A stretch of DNA of 64,000 bases from Planctomycetota bacterium (GCA_019636215.1 JAHBXZ010000001.1:1-64000); one strand, 5' to 3'; shown: positions 27,456 through 37,353, counted from the first letter of the stretch. The notes: generated from the letters alone by a model not told the origin. Numbers and translations are program-made.

Positions 27456-27646
27456 GGTGGCGGGCTGTTCTTTGATTGCAGTTTTGGCCGTCGGTCGTAC
27501 CATGTGCAGTTTGGGCGTGTTGGTGGTTCAGGTGTCACGATTTCGTGAATCTCTCTTTTTGACTTGCAGATGAAAGAAAAGATCGCACCCTATGCCCCAT
27601 CAACCAGCCGGATGTGAGAAGAATCAACCCGGCTGAGGAACGCAGA

Positions 27647-28096
27647 ATGATCCAAACGACACGCCGCGAACTCGATGTACCCCTCGACACAAGGTCGCTT
27701 GCCCCGTTGCGGGATTTCGTCCGCGAGGTTCTGGGCGAGGGCCAGCTTGCGCCGAAAGTCGCACGCCTGGTGGTGATTGCCATCGACGAAGCCTGCAGCA
27801 GCATCATCCTGAATGCCAAGGAACAGGGTGCCTCGGGCAGCCTGCGCCTGCTGATCGACATTGACCCGACGCGGGTCAAGATTCGCATTTCGGACACCGG
27901 CAACGATTACGATGTCGGCGACGTCACAAAGGAAGAGTTGCTGAAAGAGTTCACCCGCAGCAAGAAGACCGAGCTTGGCACCTTCCTGATCCGGCGCGTG
28001 ATGGACGAGTTCAGCTATGTGTTCAAGAAGGGCTTCCAGTCCGAGATTGAGATGCTCAAGTTCCTGTATGAAAGTGAGCAGCCCCAGTCGAACTAG
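27647..28096 (+). CDS. RsbW-like anti-sigma/HATPase protein
   Basis: 149 residues with GAGG 8 nt before the ATG. It is a GHKL ATPase of the serine-kinase anti-sigma type: N-box region VVIAIDEACSSIILNA, G1-like RISDTGNDYD and G2-like ELGTFLIRRVMDEFSYVF. The N-box Asn that coordinates Mg-ATP is Ser here (EACSS), and the G1 glycines are reduced. It may therefore bind ATP poorly or act purely as a binding partner. It would pair with a STAS antagonist and a SpoIIE-type phosphatase; the 13938-17399 protein is a possible partner, but no STAS gene is near. Confidence 0.85.
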   Translation: MIQTTRRELDVPLDTRSLAPLRDFVREVLGEGQLAPKVARLVVIAIDEACSSIILNAKEQGASGSLRLLIDIDPTRVKIRISDTGNDYDVGDVTKEELLKEFTRSKKTELGTFLIRRVMDEFSYVFKKGFQSEIEMLKFLYESEQPQSN

Positions 28097-28120
28097 GCCG
28101 CACCCATTGCAATACTGTTC

Positions 28121-28145
28121 AGGCCGCCTGCGGGCGGCCTTTTGT
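28121..28145 (+). terminator. Rho-independent terminator
   Basis: AGGCCGCC-TGC-GGGCGGCCT is a perfect 8-9 bp stem followed by TTTGTTTT, 24 bp after the RsbW-like gene. Confidence 0.9.
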
Positions 28146-28188
28146 TTTGCCCGTTGACCGTCAACCCTGAACCGTTGACTATCCGTTT

Positions 28189-28983
28189 GTGATCAAGTCT
28201 GTGTTCATCAAGCTGGCCACACTTGCCGCGGCCGCGGCAGCGCTGGTGCTTGTGCCGCCGCCACTTTCCTGGGTGCTTGCCGCGGCAGCATTGGCCCTGG
28301 GTCTTGGCGTGATTGCCTGGGGGGTGTTCAACGTCAACAGCAGCTTCTGGGCACAGACACTGTGGCGCGGGGCGGGCGATGAAAAACGCGTGGCCCTGAC
28401 CTTTGATGACGGCCCGGACGCGAAGTTCACGCCTGGCGTACTGCGTGTGCTTCAGGAAAAGGGGGTGCCGGCGGCCTTCTTTTGTGTGGGCAAGCGCGTG
28501 GAGCAGAACCCCGAACTTGCCAGGCAGATCCATGACCAGGGCCATTTGATCGGCAACCACAGTTTTCACCATGGCATGTGGATCAACTTCGGGCTGCACA
28601 CCACCCTGCGCCAGGAAATCGATGCGTGCAACGCAGCCATCGAAAAGGCCGCGGGCGTGAAACCCAACCTTTACCGCCCGCCCCACGGCTTCAAGAACCC
28701 TGCCCTTGGCGATGTACTAAGCGACCGCCAGATGCTTGTGATTGGCTGGCAGGTGCGTGGCTTTGACGCCGTGAGCAACGATGCCGCGCGCATCACCACC
28801 CGCATTGTGGACGGCGCAAGACCCGGCGGGGTCATCACGCTTCACGACGGTGCCGGCCTGCAGGGCACGGACGACCGCAGCGCAACCGTTGACGCGCTGG
28901 CGGTGATCATCGACGGATTGCGGGCCCGGGGTTTCAAGTTTGTGCGCCTGGACGATCTGCTGGCAATCAAGGCCTATTCCTGA
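28189..28983 (+). CDS. Polysaccharide deacetylase (NodB domain), membrane-anchored
   Basis: 264 residues starting at GTG. Two hydrophobic stretches at the N-terminus are followed by a NodB homology domain: TFDDGPDAKFTP (catalytic Asp and metal Asp), HSFHH (metal His pair), RPPHGF and ITLHDG. It removes N-acetyl groups from cell-surface polysaccharide or peptidoglycan in a metal-dependent way. The catalytic domain should face the periplasm. The LolA-like gene follows 78 bp later in the same direction. Confidence 0.92.
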   Translation: MIKSVFIKLATLAAAAAALVLVPPPLSWVLAAAALALGLGVIAWGVFNVNSSFWAQTLWRGAGDEKRVALTFDDGPDAKFTPGVLRVLQEKGVPAAFFCVGKRVEQNPELARQIHDQGHLIGNHSFHHGMWINFGLHTTLRQEIDACNAAIEKAAGVKPNLYRPPHGFKNPALGDVLSDRQMLVIGWQVRGFDAVSNDAARITTRIVDGARPGGVITLHDGAGLQGTDDRSATVDALAVIIDGLRARGFKFVRLDDLLAIKAYS

Positions 28984-29061
28984 CCGGCCGGGCCTGTGCC
29001 TGATTTTTGGCGTCGCGCAGTCTGCCGCCAGTCGCGTACACTCAAGGATGACGGAGGCCCC

Positions 29062-29757
29062 ATGCGCGCATTGTTTGCCCTGCTGGCGATCACACTTCTG
29101 GCTACGCTCTGTGTGGCCCAGGAGGCGGCACCCGGCGAGCCGCCGAAAGAGGAACCCAAGCCGGCTGAAAAGGAAGAGACGCTTGGCGACCTTCTCAAGC
29201 GCATCGAATCGGCTCACAAGGAGCACAAGGATTTTGCGGGGATCTTTGAACAGGAAAAATACCTGCCACTGTTTGACGACAAGATCACCAGCAGCGGGCG
29301 ATTCGCCTTCAAGAAGCCCGACCACGTGCGCTGGGAATACACCAAGCCCCATGAGTCGATCCTGGTGGTCACCGGCGAAACCGGCAAAAAGTGGTCCAAG
29401 GCCACCTCACGCGTGGAAGACGTAAAACTCAGCGACGACCGCGGACTTGATGCCGTGGTGAAGCAGTTGTTCACCTGGTTCAAGGGTGAGTTCACCAAAC
29501 TGACGGATGACTACGATGTCGAGATCCTGGCGCGCAAACCCAGCAAGCTGAAGATGACCCCGAAGAAAGACGCCGTGAAAAAGTTTATCGCGGCCATTGA
29601 GGTCCAGTTCGCCGCCAATGACGACCAGATCGCCAGCGTGAAGATCCTGGAGCCAATGCAGCCCGGTGACGACGCCCAGGGTTACACCCTGTATACGTTC
29701 AAGGACACCAGGCTCGACAAAGGTGTTGCCGACAGCGAGTTCCAGATCGCGAAGTAG
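29062..29757 (+). CDS. lolA: LolA-like outer-membrane lipoprotein carrier
   Basis: 231 residues; GGAGG precedes the ATG at 29062. A cleavable signal peptide (LFALLAITLLATLCVAQ) is followed by a Pro/Glu/Lys linker and a LolA-like domain. This has the hallmarks LKRIESAHKEHKDFAGIFEQEKYL, GRFAFKKPDHVRWEY and a C-terminal strand-rich region. It would carry lipoproteins across the periplasm to the outer membrane, in keeping with the many lipoproteins here. The acidic/basic linker is longer than in E. coli LolA. Confidence 0.82.
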   Translation: MRALFALLAITLLATLCVAQEAAPGEPPKEEPKPAEKEETLGDLLKRIESAHKEHKDFAGIFEQEKYLPLFDDKITSSGRFAFKKPDHVRWEYTKPHESILVVTGETGKKWSKATSRVEDVKLSDDRGLDAVVKQLFTWFKGEFTKLTDDYDVEILARKPSKLKMTPKKDAVKKFIAAIEVQFAANDDQIASVKILEPMQPGDDAQGYTLYTFKDTRLDKGVADSEFQIAK

Positions 29758-29834
29758 CTCCAGGCCTTGGCCAAACCGCAAGGTTTGCCGGAAACAACCC
29801 TGCCCCGCAAACACGTTCGCCATAGACTGTGTGC

Positions 29835-32800
29835 ATGCGTAAGTCGTGGCCGATGCTGGTTGTAGTGTTGCTTGCGGGTGCGGCAGCCGGGCTGTGGCTG
29901 GCCCTGCGACCCGCACCCTCGCCCGGCCTAACGCCCGGCGACCAGGGCCCGACTGCAGCAGCCCGGGCCTCTTCGAACGTGCCGGCATCAAGGGATTCCG
30001 GAAATTCCGCAAGGCCTGAGGGGCAGCCCGAAGTCCGGCCGCGGGCTGCGCCTCCCCCGCAGGTCGAACCCGAGATACCAGAAGCCGATCCCAATTGGCA
30101 CGTTCGGGGGCGTGTGGCTGCGGTGCAGTTTCAGGGCCTCAACCTGCTGGACGTGTTGTCCCAGCGCAAGCTGGAGGTGTTTCTCAGTGTCGTGTGGGAA
30201 GAGGGCGACAAGTACGAGATAGCGGAAGAGTCTGTTGAAACAGACGTGCACAGGCGGTTTGAGCTGCCAGACTTCCTGTCCCGTGAAGAGCACCCCGACC
30301 TGCGGAAGTTGATGTGGCAGTTCCACGTTCGGGAACATGGCGAAGGCACGCTGGTGCGGTTCATGTATGCCTGCGACTGGTGCGTCCCCGCCCCGGGCGA
30401 GCAGCCAGATCCAGCGACAATTACTGGCCTGCATCGGCCGACATGGAAGGACGGTTGGGTCGACTTTGGCGACATCCACATAAGTCTGGATGGCTTGGAG
30501 TCACCCCCCATGTTGTTGACCGGCCGCGTCCTGGTGCCGGGCGGCAAGCCGCTGGTGTCGCGCCAGGCGCTAACGCTGACGGCAGGAGAGCCGGAGCACG
30601 AAGAGGAACAGAGCTTTGAAACCAGCGCCAACGGCCAGGGCCGGTTTGCGGTGCTTGTGCCGAGCTGGCCGGATGACCCCGTAGATGCCGAAGCCATGGC
30701 GGCGCTGCCCTGGCGCCTGCAGGTCGGGCAGGGAGACGGCCACTGGGATTTTGAGTACAGCATGCGCCGCGGCTATCTGGAGGGATTGGAAGAAATCCCG
30801 CTGCCGGCGCCGCAACGAAACGGCAACGTGCTGGATTTCGGAGATGTTCTCACCAAAGGCGCGGTGCTGGAGATTCTGGCGCAGATCGACGGACATCCGA
30901 TCAAACCGGCCGCCGCCGATTGGTTGCTTCAAGACTTCGAAGGGGAAGGGCCCACGACGACCACGGCCTTGCTGTACCTCACTGCCGGTGATGATGACTT
31001 CAGTGTAGAGATTGCGATCGGCCTGCCTTTGAGGTTGCTGGTGCCCGAGGCCCGCTACAACTGGGTTGCGGAGCTGGACATGCCCGATTGCCCCTGCCGA
31101 CCACACAAGGGCAGCATCGGCGCGCGTATTGGGACGACATCAGGCCTGGAAATCAACTTTTCACCCGCGCCGTTGATTCCGGTGCGCGTGATTGCACCAC
31201 AAGATGTGCCGCTGGATGACCTGGAGGTTAACTGGTCCATTGAACTGCATGAAGAAGACTGGTGGAGCGGACCGTTCACGAAAGACCACAAGGTGCCGCT
31301 GCTGACGGGTTTCGTAACTGAAGTGGAAGCAGAGCTGCCCGGCTATGCGCCGGTAACTGCAACGGCCAAGTCAGGCAGCACAGAAGTCGTGCTGGAGTTC
31401 AGCCAGGTTGCAGCCCCGACGACAACCCTGATCGTCAAGCTGCCGCTTCTGCCGGCGGTGCTGGGCGAGCGCATGATCGCAAGTCTTCGATACAGCATAG
31501 AGCAGGTGTCTTCGAACACACGCAACTGCACACTGCAATCCGGCGGACAGGCGCTGGAGACCTGCACCGGGGTTGAACCCGGCATGTACCAACTGCGGCT
31601 GTCCTGCGCAGATGCGTTCGGTTACCCCGGCGGAGTTCTTTCATCGCTGGACGGCGTTGTCCTCGAGGAAGGGCAAACGGTGACCGTTGAGATGCCCGCT
31701 ATCGAAGCTCCGCCCTGGTCCAGGCCTGCCGTCAAAGTGACGGCCAGCGTCAAAGTCAGCGGCAAGCCAGCCTCACTGAGCGGAAAGTGGGACTTCGGAC
31801 CGGGGCAGTACTCGCGAACCATCAGCGACAAGGAGCAACTGACCTGGGCCAGCGACGTACAGCAGGGCAAGGGCACCGGCAGCGGATCAGTTCCCGCGGC
31901 CTTCGTTCACGGCGAGCTGCGACAGCCAGTCCGGACCAACCCCCCTGCCGAGGCCTGGGGTGAGACCACGGCGGTCATTGACCTGCCAGTGCGGCTGCGG
32001 CTGCGCGCCACAAGGGGCGGGTTGCCGGTTCATGAGTTTTCGGCCGGCCTTTCGTTGTACGACGGAGTTTTCAGCACTACGTGCCGTGCTGCTGCCATGG
32101 AAGGAGTTGTGTTTCTGTGGTGTCCGCCTGGCGACTGCGACCTGGTGCTCCACTGTGAAGATCAACGGGTCCATTCGCAAAAGGTGGCGATCCCGGCTTC
32201 GGGCGAAGTGGAACTGGTGGTGACTCTGGATCGAGTACGGGTGACGGTTCGAGCAGAAGGCGAAAGTGGCCGCGTGGAGTGGTACATAGGGCTGGCGCAA
32301 CATGACAAGTCCTACATGCACCGCATCTGGGGCGAAACGACGCTGTTTCTGGCGCCGGGCATCTATCGGTTTGTACCTGGCGAGCCCGCAGACCCGGCCG
32401 CTGCTGTCACGGTGGACTTGACCGACGGCAAGGATCGCGAAGTGGTTCTGCCCCAGCTGGACCTGCCCGAATCCGTCGGCGTCATGTTGACCATGACCGA
32501 GTCTGACTGGCGCGGCTTTGAGACAAGCAGCTTCGCATACAGCATTGTTTTCAATCCCGATGCCGGAAAGTCGGGTGACTTTGCCGGCAGTGCGACAGCA
32601 ACGGGCGTCCGCCCAATGCCGGATGGTTTGATGGTTCGCGACCTGCCGCAGGGCAGGCGTGTGCTGCTGCGCGGGTGGTACAGCCGTCGCGTCGATGGCA
32701 AGCTTCAGTACCGCGTCATGAAGCCTGCCGACATTGTGGTCACCAGTGATATGAAGCTTGATCCAAAGTGGACGGAGGGAAGCTCACTCGACTGGGAGTG

Positions 32801-33050
32801 GGACGAACCGGACCTGCGCTGTGTTTCTGATTTTGCAGGGTTTCACGTGTACTTTGGAGTCGAGCAGATTGTGGCGGCAGGCCGGCACGAACTCGTGTTC
32901 AAGAATCATGCGGGCGAGGAAGTCCTGCGGGTGTGGGTAGAGATCCCGGCCGGGGTTCAAGAGTTTCTGATTCCGCCTGACCTGCGCAAACGGCTGGAGG
33001 ACGCCGAAGTGATTGAAGCGCGTCCACCCGACGATATGGAAGAAGAGTAG
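29835..33050 (+). CDS. Very large signal-anchored extracytoplasmic protein, unknown function
   Basis: 1071 residues. An N-terminal hydrophobic anchor (PMLVVVLLAGAAAGLWLALR) is followed by a disordered Pro/Ala/Arg linker. The rest is strand-rich with several stretches resembling carboxypeptidase-regulatory or Ig-like folds (for example LLTGRVLVPGGKPLVSRQALTL and LRATRGGLPVHEFSAGLSLYDG). No catalytic motif was found. It is probably a structural or adhesion-type surface protein. Its stop is 1 bp from the convergent vWA gene's stop. Confidence 0.75.
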   Translation: MRKSWPMLVVVLLAGAAAGLWLALRPAPSPGLTPGDQGPTAAARASSNVPASRDSGNSARPEGQPEVRPRAAPPPQVEPEIPEADPNWHVRGRVAAVQFQGLNLLDVLSQRKLEVFLSVVWEEGDKYEIAEESVETDVHRRFELPDFLSREEHPDLRKLMWQFHVREHGEGTLVRFMYACDWCVPAPGEQPDPATITGLHRPTWKDGWVDFGDIHISLDGLESPPMLLTGRVLVPGGKPLVSRQALTLTAGEPEHEEEQSFETSANGQGRFAVLVPSWPDDPVDAEAMAALPWRLQVGQGDGHWDFEYSMRRGYLEGLEEIPLPAPQRNGNVLDFGDVLTKGAVLEILAQIDGHPIKPAAADWLLQDFEGEGPTTTTALLYLTAGDDDFSVEIAIGLPLRLLVPEARYNWVAELDMPDCPCRPHKGSIGARIGTTSGLEINFSPAPLIPVRVIAPQDVPLDDLEVNWSIELHEEDWWSGPFTKDHKVPLLTGFVTEVEAELPGYAPVTATAKSGSTEVVLEFSQVAAPTTTLIVKLPLLPAVLGERMIASLRYSIEQVSSNTRNCTLQSGGQALETCTGVEPGMYQLRLSCADAFGYPGGVLSSLDGVVLEEGQTVTVEMPAIEAPPWSRPAVKVTASVKVSGKPASLSGKWDFGPGQYSRTISDKEQLTWASDVQQGKGTGSGSVPAAFVHGELRQPVRTNPPAEAWGETTAVIDLPVRLRLRATRGGLPVHEFSAGLSLYDGVFSTTCRAAAMEGVVFLWCPPGDCDLVLHCEDQRVHSQKVAIPASGEVELVVTLDRVRVTVRAEGESGRVEWYIGLAQHDKSYMHRIWGETTLFLAPGIYRFVPGEPADPAAAVTVDLTDGKDREVVLPQLDLPESVGVMLTMTESDWRGFETSSFAYSIVFNPDAGKSGDFAGSATATGVRPMPDGLMVRDLPQGRRVLLRGWYSRRVDGKLQYRVMKPADIVVTSDMKLDPKWTEGSSLDWEWDEPDLRCVSDFAGFHVYFGVEQIVAAGRHELVFKNHAGEEVLRVWVEIPAGVQEFLIPPDLRKRLEDAEVIEARPPDDMEEE

Positions 33051-33051
33051 T

Positions 33052-34530
33052 TCAGCCGCGGTTCACGTACTGGCCGTGGTTCTGTTCGGCCAGCTTTTTC
33101 ATCAGCTCGTGGTCTGCATCTTTACCGACGGCGATCCCGTGGATCACCACCTTGCGGAATGTGTTCACGCGCGAGATGTCGGCCAGGATCGCGTCGCCTT
33201 CACAGAACTTGCCGTTGCCGATCGCACCCCACTTGGGGTCAACCTTGGCGAACTCGGTGCTGTCGTCGCTCCAGCTTGGCGACCCGTCGGTCAGAAAGAA
33301 GATTGTGTCCACGCCGTCGGCCATCAGCTTCTTGTCCAGGGCCACATCGCCTTCCACGGGCTTTTTCTTGGTCATGCGCAGGCCGCGCATCAGTGACCCG
33401 TGAATGTTGGTGCCGCCGTTGGGCTTCAGCGCACGCACCAGGTTGGCAAAGCGCGTCTTGTTTTCAGCCTTTGCCGGCACCAGGCCTTCGGTCTTTTCAT
33501 CAATCAGCCGGTGCGTGGTTTCGTAGACAATGATGTTGAAGTGAATCGATTCCGGCAGGTTGGTCAGTGACCAGATCAGTTCAACCTTGGCCAGGTCCAG
33601 CTTGGTTTTCACATGGTTGTAATCAGGGCCCTTCTCGGCGCCTTTGCCGGTTACCGGGTTCTTGCGAAAGGCCATGTCTGCCGGCCACTCCATGCTGCCC
33701 GAGATGTCCACAATGAAAAGCACACGGGTGCCGACGGCTACGGCATTGAAGAAGGTGGGCCTGGCCACAGTCTTGCTTTCGTCGGCCGGTGCCTCGCCGT
33801 TCAGCAGGTAGTTCTTCCACCAGCCGGCGTCCAGATAAGGTTGTTTGCCGGTCAGCTTGGCCAGCGCATTGGCTGTGAAGTAATCCACGCGTTCGTCCTG
33901 CGCGACGTCCAGCACCTTGACCAGTGCCTCTATCAGCGGGCGGCGCTTGTCCTCGGGCAACTGGCTGCCCAACTTTCGCGCGGCGGCAAGCAGGCTGAGT
34001 GTTTCGAACGTGTTGGCCTTGTCGATGGAGGCGTCTACGCCAGTGAGCATGGGCAGCAGCCAGTCCACAAGCTCGATGCGGCCGGAGTCGCCGATGGCCT
34101 CCAGTGCGCAGGTGCGCAGGCTGACTTCCGAGGCGTGGGATTTCTTGAGTGCGCCTTGCAGGATTCCATCGCCGGTGGCAGTGCCCCCGGCTGCAATCCC
34201 GGAAAGTGCCCACACCGCGGCAAAGTAGTCGCCCGGCTTCTTGGGGTTGAACAGCAGCTTTTCCGCTGCCATCAGGGCTTCCGGGGCCGTCACTGCCTGC
34301 AACGCCAGGCCCATGTTGCGGCCTGCGTGTCCGTCTTCTTCAGCCTGCAAGGCTTTGACCACAAGCTCTGTGCCGCGCTTGTCGTTCTGGCCGGCAAGGC
34401 GTTTGGCGGCCTCGATGCGGAACCGCGACTCCGGCGACTTCAGCAATGCTTCGTTGTCCTGCGCCAGACTTTGCGCCGGGCTTAAGACAAACAGAAGCAG
34501 GCAAGCACTGATTGCAGGCCAATGTCGCAT
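33052..34530 (-). CDS. Secreted von Willebrand A-domain protein with HEAT-like N-terminus
   Basis: 492 residues from the ATG at 34530, which has AGGGGG upstream. The signal peptide (ISACLLLFVLSPAQSLAQ) is followed by helical HEAT-like repeats, a TGKQPYLDAGWWKNYLL segment, then a vWA domain with MIDAS motif DISGSM, a downstream conserved Thr region (GGTNIHGSL) and FFLTDGSPSW. It likely mediates metal-dependent protein binding at the cell surface or in the periplasm. Similar HEAT-vWA proteins are frequent in planctomycetes as far as I recall. Upstream, 34531-34796 is noncoding. Confidence 0.85.
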   Translation of the reverse strand: MRHWPAISACLLLFVLSPAQSLAQDNEALLKSPESRFRIEAAKRLAGQNDKRGTELVVKALQAEEDGHAGRNMGLALQAVTAPEALMAAEKLLFNPKKPGDYFAAVWALSGIAAGGTATGDGILQGALKKSHASEVSLRTCALEAIGDSGRIELVDWLLPMLTGVDASIDKANTFETLSLLAAARKLGSQLPEDKRRPLIEALVKVLDVAQDERVDYFTANALAKLTGKQPYLDAGWWKNYLLNGEAPADESKTVARPTFFNAVAVGTRVLFIVDISGSMEWPADMAFRKNPVTGKGAEKGPDYNHVKTKLDLAKVELIWSLTNLPESIHFNIIVYETTHRLIDEKTEGLVPAKAENKTRFANLVRALKPNGGTNIHGSLMRGLRMTKKKPVEGDVALDKKLMADGVDTIFFLTDGSPSWSDDSTEFAKVDPKWGAIGNGKFCEGDAILADISRVNTFRKVVIHGIAVGKDADHELMKKLAEQNHGQYVNRG

Positions 34531-34796
34531 GGCAACCCCCTGCCGATGAGTGACGAAAGGTGCAGGCTGCTCACGCGAAAATCTGTCATGGATTCGTCTG
34601 GGCGAGTGCGACTTAGCCTGGCGGCCCACTGCCAAACAACGGCCACGAAAAAAAGTTGAATAAAGCGTGGTCGGCGCAAGTGCAAGCGTAGCCGAGACAA
34701 ATGTCGCGCAGGGGTTCGCTGCGGTAGCTGTCTGACATAATTCCAATGGAATCGTGATCTCCGGCTTATACCCTCTTGCCCCATTCAGGACGGTGC
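34531..34796. promoter_or_regulatory. Divergent intergenic region
   Basis: 266 bp between the vWA gene (minus) and the receiver-like gene (plus). It holds short A/T-rich stretches suited to promoters but no element I can define. Confidence 0.4.
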
Positions 34797-35219
34797 ATGC
34801 GCGGAACCTACGTACACTTCAGGCTTGGCGTCGCCATCGCGGAAGACGACAAGGCAGCCTTGATCAGCGAATGGCTGACCGAGGTCAAGCAGTTGCGCCT
34901 GGAGTCTTTTCCTTATGTTCAGGATGCGCTGGACTACATTGCCGGCCACCGGCCTCACCTGGTGATTGCCGATTTTGAACGATTCGGGGCCGCGGGCGTG
35001 CATGGACTGGCCGGCCTGATTTCCCAGTGCGGGTGCCCGGTGATACTGATCTGCCGCGACATCAGCGACTGGGAGCGCGAGCAGTTTGCCATTTTGGGCG
35101 TTCACGCCTGGTTTGAGGGTTCCTTCAAGCTGACGGACCTCAGCCGCGCCGTGGATTCGGCGTTGAAGCGCCCGCGCCGCATCGGCAGCAGCGACCGTCT
35201 GCCCGTGGTAGCCCACTAG
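34797..35219 (+). CDS. Stand-alone receiver-like protein
   Basis: 140 residues with AGGA before the ATG. It has receiver topology: the acidic pair in VAIAEDDKAA, the candidate phosphoacceptor Asp in LVIADFERFG, and a Lys in FEGSFKLTDL near the C-terminus. No output domain is present, so it would act like CheY/Spo0F through protein contacts. The Asp is followed by Phe-Glu rather than the usual hydrophobic pattern, so phosphorylation is uncertain. No histidine kinase is nearby. TTATCCACA directly follows the stop. Confidence 0.7.
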   Translation: MRGTYVHFRLGVAIAEDDKAALISEWLTEVKQLRLESFPYVQDALDYIAGHRPHLVIADFERFGAAGVHGLAGLISQCGCPVILICRDISDWEREQFAILGVHAWFEGSFKLTDLSRAVDSALKRPRRIGSSDRLPVVAH

Positions 35220-35421
35220 CTTATCCACAAGCTTGAGCCTTGCTTGCTTCGGGCCAACCTGCCCCGGTACTTGCATGCATCCTTAGTCAACACAAAGCCT
35301 TGCGCGGGTTCGTGGTCGCTATTAGCCTAGGCCGTCCCAGTTCTTTGGTGCAACTTATCCGTCCGCCGCAGGTCGCGGCGGAAGCATGGTGTGCCGCCAC
35401 GTTGCGGCGTCAGGGTAGATC

Positions 35422-37353
35422 ATGAACAGGACTTCAGCGGTTCTCGCGTTCTTGCTGATGAGCGCGCTTTCTGGTTCGTTGGCTGCCCAGGCAACCAAAC
35501 TTGTCATTGTCACGCAGCCGACGACGGTTCGTGCCAATCAGACATTTACCATCGTGGTGGAAGGACAGGACAACAGCGACGTGCTGGATACCGGCTATAC
35601 AAGCCAGGTGACCTTGAGCATCGCCTCGGGCCCCGGAACTCTGGGCGGAACGTTTCAGGTCAACGCCGTGGCCGGTGTCGCGACGTTCAGTAACCTGACA
35701 CTCAACACCATCGGCGACGTAACAATTGATGCCGACGACGGCGCACTTACTCCAGACACCAGCACAGCCATTGCCGTTACTGCCGACCGGCTGGTTATTA
35801 CCACCCAGCCCACGACCACCACCGCCGGTGCAGCCATTGCCAGCATCGTGGTTGCGGCCCGCGACGGCCTTGGCAACACCGACACCAACTTCACGGGCAG
35901 CATCACGGTAACCAAGACCAACGGCACTGGCACACTTAGCGGAACGACCTCGGTCGGGGCAACCGCAGGCGTAGCTACGTTCAGCAACCTGTCGATCAAC
36001 CTGATCGGCTCTGACAAAGAACTTACCTTTGCCAGCGCGCCGCTGACCTCAGCCGTTTCCAACCAGTTCACGATCAACCCTGCCGCCGACGATGAAGTCC
36101 GTTTTGTGCAAGAGCCGTCCAATGCGCAGGCCGGCGTGGCGATCTCGCCTGCCATCACCGTGGAGATCATCGACCAGTTCGGCAACCGCACTACCAGCAC
36201 GGCGCAAATCGGCCTGGCGATCGGCGTCAACCCGGGAGGCAGCATCCTCACGGGCGGCGGCTTGACTGCCGCTGTTGCCGGCCTTGCCACCTTTGCGGGT
36301 GTCAGCCTGAACAACGCGGGCACTGGTTACACACTGATTGCTAGCTCGACCGGGTTGACCAGCGATACTTCGGCGACGTTCAACATCACCGCGACGCCAA
36401 CGCCCACCATCAGCATTGTCGGTTCGCTGACCGCCTTTTCGACCACCGGGGTCGGCGTGCCCAGCACAGAACAGTCGTACAACGTTTCGGGTACGAACCT
36501 GACGGGCAATATCTCGATTGTCCCGCCGACCAACTTCCAGATCAGCCTCAGCGGTGGCGGTGGCTTCACTCCGACTAACCCGATCACCCTGACCCAGGCG
36601 GGCGGCACCGTGGCCTCTACGCAGATTTTCGTGCGCTATAACCCGACCACGGGGGGCTCGCACAACGGCAACATTGCCCACAGCAGTTCCGGCGCGACCA
36701 CCCAGAATCAGGCGGTCTCGGGCAGCATCGCTGCGCCTGCGGCCGGCAGCCTCTCTGCAAGCCCCAGCAACCCGGGCTCGCAGTCGGCCAGCCCCGGCAG
36801 TTCGCGTACCGGCCTGGTGTTCCGCGTCACGGAAACCGGCGGCAGCAGCCCGTTCACGGTGACTGGCGTGTCTGTAACGATCGCGACAACCAACAATGCC
36901 GGCGGCGCTGCCATCAACCGCATTTCGTCGGTATCGCTGCGGCGCGGTGGCACAACCCTTGGCACCGTTACGAACCCCAGCGCAGGATTCGTTGTGGTGG
37001 GTAACAACGTTACGGTGAACTACACGGGCCTCAGTTCGGCGGTGTCTGCGGGCCTTTCGGCGGATTTCTCGATCATCATCACCTTCACGGGCGCATCGGT
37101 GCCCGCGCCGGCGCCGATCTACCAGGCGTCGATTCAGACCAGCGGCGTCAATGGCGGCGTTTCGGTGACAGGCACGGCCGCCACTGGCGGGCTTATCACG
37201 CTGTCCGAGAACGCGCCGGGCGACCCGTTTGCGGAAGAAGACGACGACAGCTCATGTGACCTTTCCACCGGCGGCGGGCCTGCCTGGCCGCTGGTGCTGG
37301 CGATTTCAATGCTGGCCGTGGCCGCTTTGCGCCGCCGCCGGCAGGCAAGTTGA
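35422..37353 (+). CDS. Secreted Ig-like repeat protein with C-terminal sorting-type tail
   Basis: 643 residues. A signal peptide (SAVLAFLLMSALSGSLAAQ) precedes tandem Ser/Thr/Gly-rich Ig-like (Big/invasin-type) repeats of about 90-100 residues, each with a TQPT...AG..IA..VV start and GVATFSNLSINLIG end. The C-terminus has a Cys (SSCDLSTGGG), a hydrophobic helix (PAWPLVLAISMLAVAAL) and an Arg cluster (RRRRQ), the pattern of MYXO-CTERM/GlyGly-CTERM sorting tags. It is therefore a likely surface-anchored protein. The adjacent receiver gene is transcribed in the same direction, 202 bp away. Confidence 0.85.
   Translation: MNRTSAVLAFLLMSALSGSLAAQATKLVIVTQPTTVRANQTFTIVVEGQDNSDVLDTGYTSQVTLSIASGPGTLGGTFQVNAVAGVATFSNLTLNTIGDVTIDADDGALTPDTSTAIAVTADRLVITTQPTTTTAGAAIASIVVAARDGLGNTDTNFTGSITVTKTNGTGTLSGTTSVGATAGVATFSNLSINLIGSDKELTFASAPLTSAVSNQFTINPAADDEVRFVQEPSNAQAGVAISPAITVEIIDQFGNRTTSTAQIGLAIGVNPGGSILTGGGLTAAVAGLATFAGVSLNNAGTGYTLIASSTGLTSDTSATFNITATPTPTISIVGSLTAFSTTGVGVPSTEQSYNVSGTNLTGNISIVPPTNFQISLSGGGGFTPTNPITLTQAGGTVASTQIFVRYNPTTGGSHNGNIAHSSSGATTQNQAVSGSIAAPAAGSLSASPSNPGSQSASPGSSRTGLVFRVTETGGSSPFTVTGVSVTIATTNNAGGAAINRISSVSLRRGGTTLGTVTNPSAGFVVVGNNVTVNYTGLSSAVSAGLSADFSIIITFTGASVPAPAPIYQASIQTSGVNGGVSVTGTAATGGLITLSENAPGDPFAEEDDDSSCDLSTGGGPAWPLVLAISMLAVAALRRRRQAS

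Noticed and set aside
35221..35229. TTATCCACA, a perfect DnaA-box consensus
   Set aside because: A single box with no partner boxes, A/T-rich region or dnaA/gyrB neighbour; likely chance.
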